24,733 bases of DNA from CAAFZY01 sp964410325 (lineage in GTDB: Bacteria; Pseudomonadota; Alphaproteobacteria; RF32; CAG-239): the NCBI GenBank assembly GCA_964410325.1, contig CAYPFN010000020.1:1-24733 (forward strand). The letters run 5' to 3'. The notes below the pieces were generated by a model. The model made no database searches. It had not been told where the DNA came from and saw nothing but the letters and a program-made list of their open reading frames with translations. Positions 24,093 through 24,733 of the stretch are shown in pieces (position 1 is the first letter of the stretch; each line of letters begins with the position of its first letter). Both the position numbers and the translations under genes were made by a program.

Positions 24093-24710
24093 ATGTTGAA
24101 TAAGCTAAAGAAAAAAATATCTAATATAAAAAGCCAGCAGGAAGAACGGAAGTTGCGTAGATTAGCTGAAGAGCATTTGAAAGATTTTAAAGTTTCTGTT
24201 TCTCTTGAAGATAGTGAACGTTTCCTTAGCGGTTTGGGAAAAGTTGTAGTTACCATGGAAAATAAGGCAAATAAAAAAGCTATTGTGGAAATTAAGACAA
24301 AATTTCCCGAAATCACCACCCTCGAAGAAAGTAACGATTTCTGGCATTTTGGATATGAAGAAATTAACGGTAATGTCAGCATAATCATTGAAGGAAAGAA
24401 AATTTGTAGTTATGATCGTACAATAAATTATGATACTTTCTCTAAAAATAATCATACTTTTTTTGAAAATATGATTGAAAACAGACTACCTGAACGTTTT
24501 AATGTTATTTATGAAAAGGCTGTTATTGCAGCTGCTCCGGAGGTGGTAAAGAAGGAAAACCAACTCCGTCAGGAGGAGAAAGCACGTAAGGTATTATATT
24601 GGGAAAATCTTAGAAAAGGAGTAAAAGGAAGCGTTGACAGAGTAGATAAAAAAGAAGGAGATTTACATAAAACAATGATTTCCAATTTTATGAACAGAGG
24701 TCGTTCTTAA
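24093..24710 (+). CDS. Unrecognised small cytoplasmic protein
   Basis: I do not recognise a family. The 205-residue protein has no signal peptide or membrane segment. A basic amphipathic helix starts it (MLNKLKKKISNIKSQQEERK). An alpha/beta middle (about 45-115: KVVVTMENKANKKAIVEIKT, then WHFGYEEINGNVSIIIEG) leads to a charged helical C-terminal third ending MNRGRS. A strong GAAAGGAG site (24078-24085) 7 bases before the ATG and a promoter overlapped by an inverted repeat show that it is a real, probably regulated gene. It follows the VirB8-like remnant, so it may belong to an accessory segment continuing beyond the window. Confidence 0.75.
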   Translation: MLNKLKKKISNIKSQQEERKLRRLAEEHLKDFKVSVSLEDSERFLSGLGKVVVTMENKANKKAIVEIKTKFPEITTLEESNDFWHFGYEEINGNVSIIIEGKKICSYDRTINYDTFSKNNHTFFENMIENRLPERFNVIYEKAVIAAAPEVVKKENQLRQEEKARKVLYWENLRKGVKGSVDRVDKKEGDLHKTMISNFMNRGRS

Positions 24711-24733
24711 AAGCTATGTTGTTATGTGATACA

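Noticed and set aside
1..24733. CRISPR arrays, tRNA or rRNA genes, riboswitches
   Set aside because: No regularly spaced repeats, cloverleaf signature such as GGTTCGAATCC, rRNA-like stretch or known riboswitch core was seen in any gap.

Overview
The window looks like a chromosomal segment of a low-GC alphaproteobacterium with a fermentative, possibly host-associated or anaerobic lifestyle. Clues are a DUF2066 protein followed by an AI-2E-family permease (a common alphaproteobacterial neighbourhood), an hpf-ptsN pair, a Pta-AckA acetate operon, pyruvate phosphate dikinase, and a VirB8-like remnant. The lineage is an inference from gene content; there is no rRNA or other phylogenetic marker besides LepA to test it. 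No CRISPR array, rRNA or tRNA was found.

Layout. 1-1000: a serine recombinase gene (95-691) and a gene-poor stretch with a palindrome, a leftward terminator and a possible coding fragment. 1018-6954 (-): a single gene for a 1978-residue protein, the most unusual item here. Its N-terminus resembles an M48 peptidase whose HExxH is RELIL, a second HExxH/ExxAD-like site reads RELSR/EELAD, and residues about 1300-1600 resemble an ABC1/UbiB kinase-like domain whose catalytic Asp and Asn are replaced. It therefore looks like a giant multi-domain pseudoenzyme. 7213-9915 (+): ppdK, closed by a strong terminator. 9997-10580: no intact gene, perhaps coding remnants. 10674-11695 (+): hpf and ptsN, closed by a strong terminator. 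12003-13511 (+): a membrane-anchored GH24 lysozyme-like protein behind a perfect-consensus sigma-70 promoter; its stop overlaps the stop of a convergent AI-2E-family permease (13508-14548, -).

14619-16880 (-): the pta-ackA operon and its terminator. 17033-19290 (+): a secreted DUF2066 protein and a second AI-2E-family permease. 19331-20789 (-): a GNAT acetyltransferase followed by an unrecognised gene, whose terminator lies inside the 3' end of the convergent permease gene. 20909-22711 (+): lepA. 22887-23513 (-): rnhB. 23561-24019 (+): a VirB8-like type IV secretion fragment with an in-frame stop and no N-terminal membrane part. 24093-24710 (+): an unrecognised small protein with its own promoter and an AT-rich inverted repeat over the -35.

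Functionally, PPDK (PEP/pyruvate interconversion with PPi), Pta and AckA (acetyl-CoA to acetate with ATP) form a coherent energy-metabolism theme. Hpf and PtsN link to ribosome hibernation and nitrogen-PTS regulation. The recombinase, the VirB8 remnant and the coding fragments suggest past mobile-element traffic at both ends of the window.
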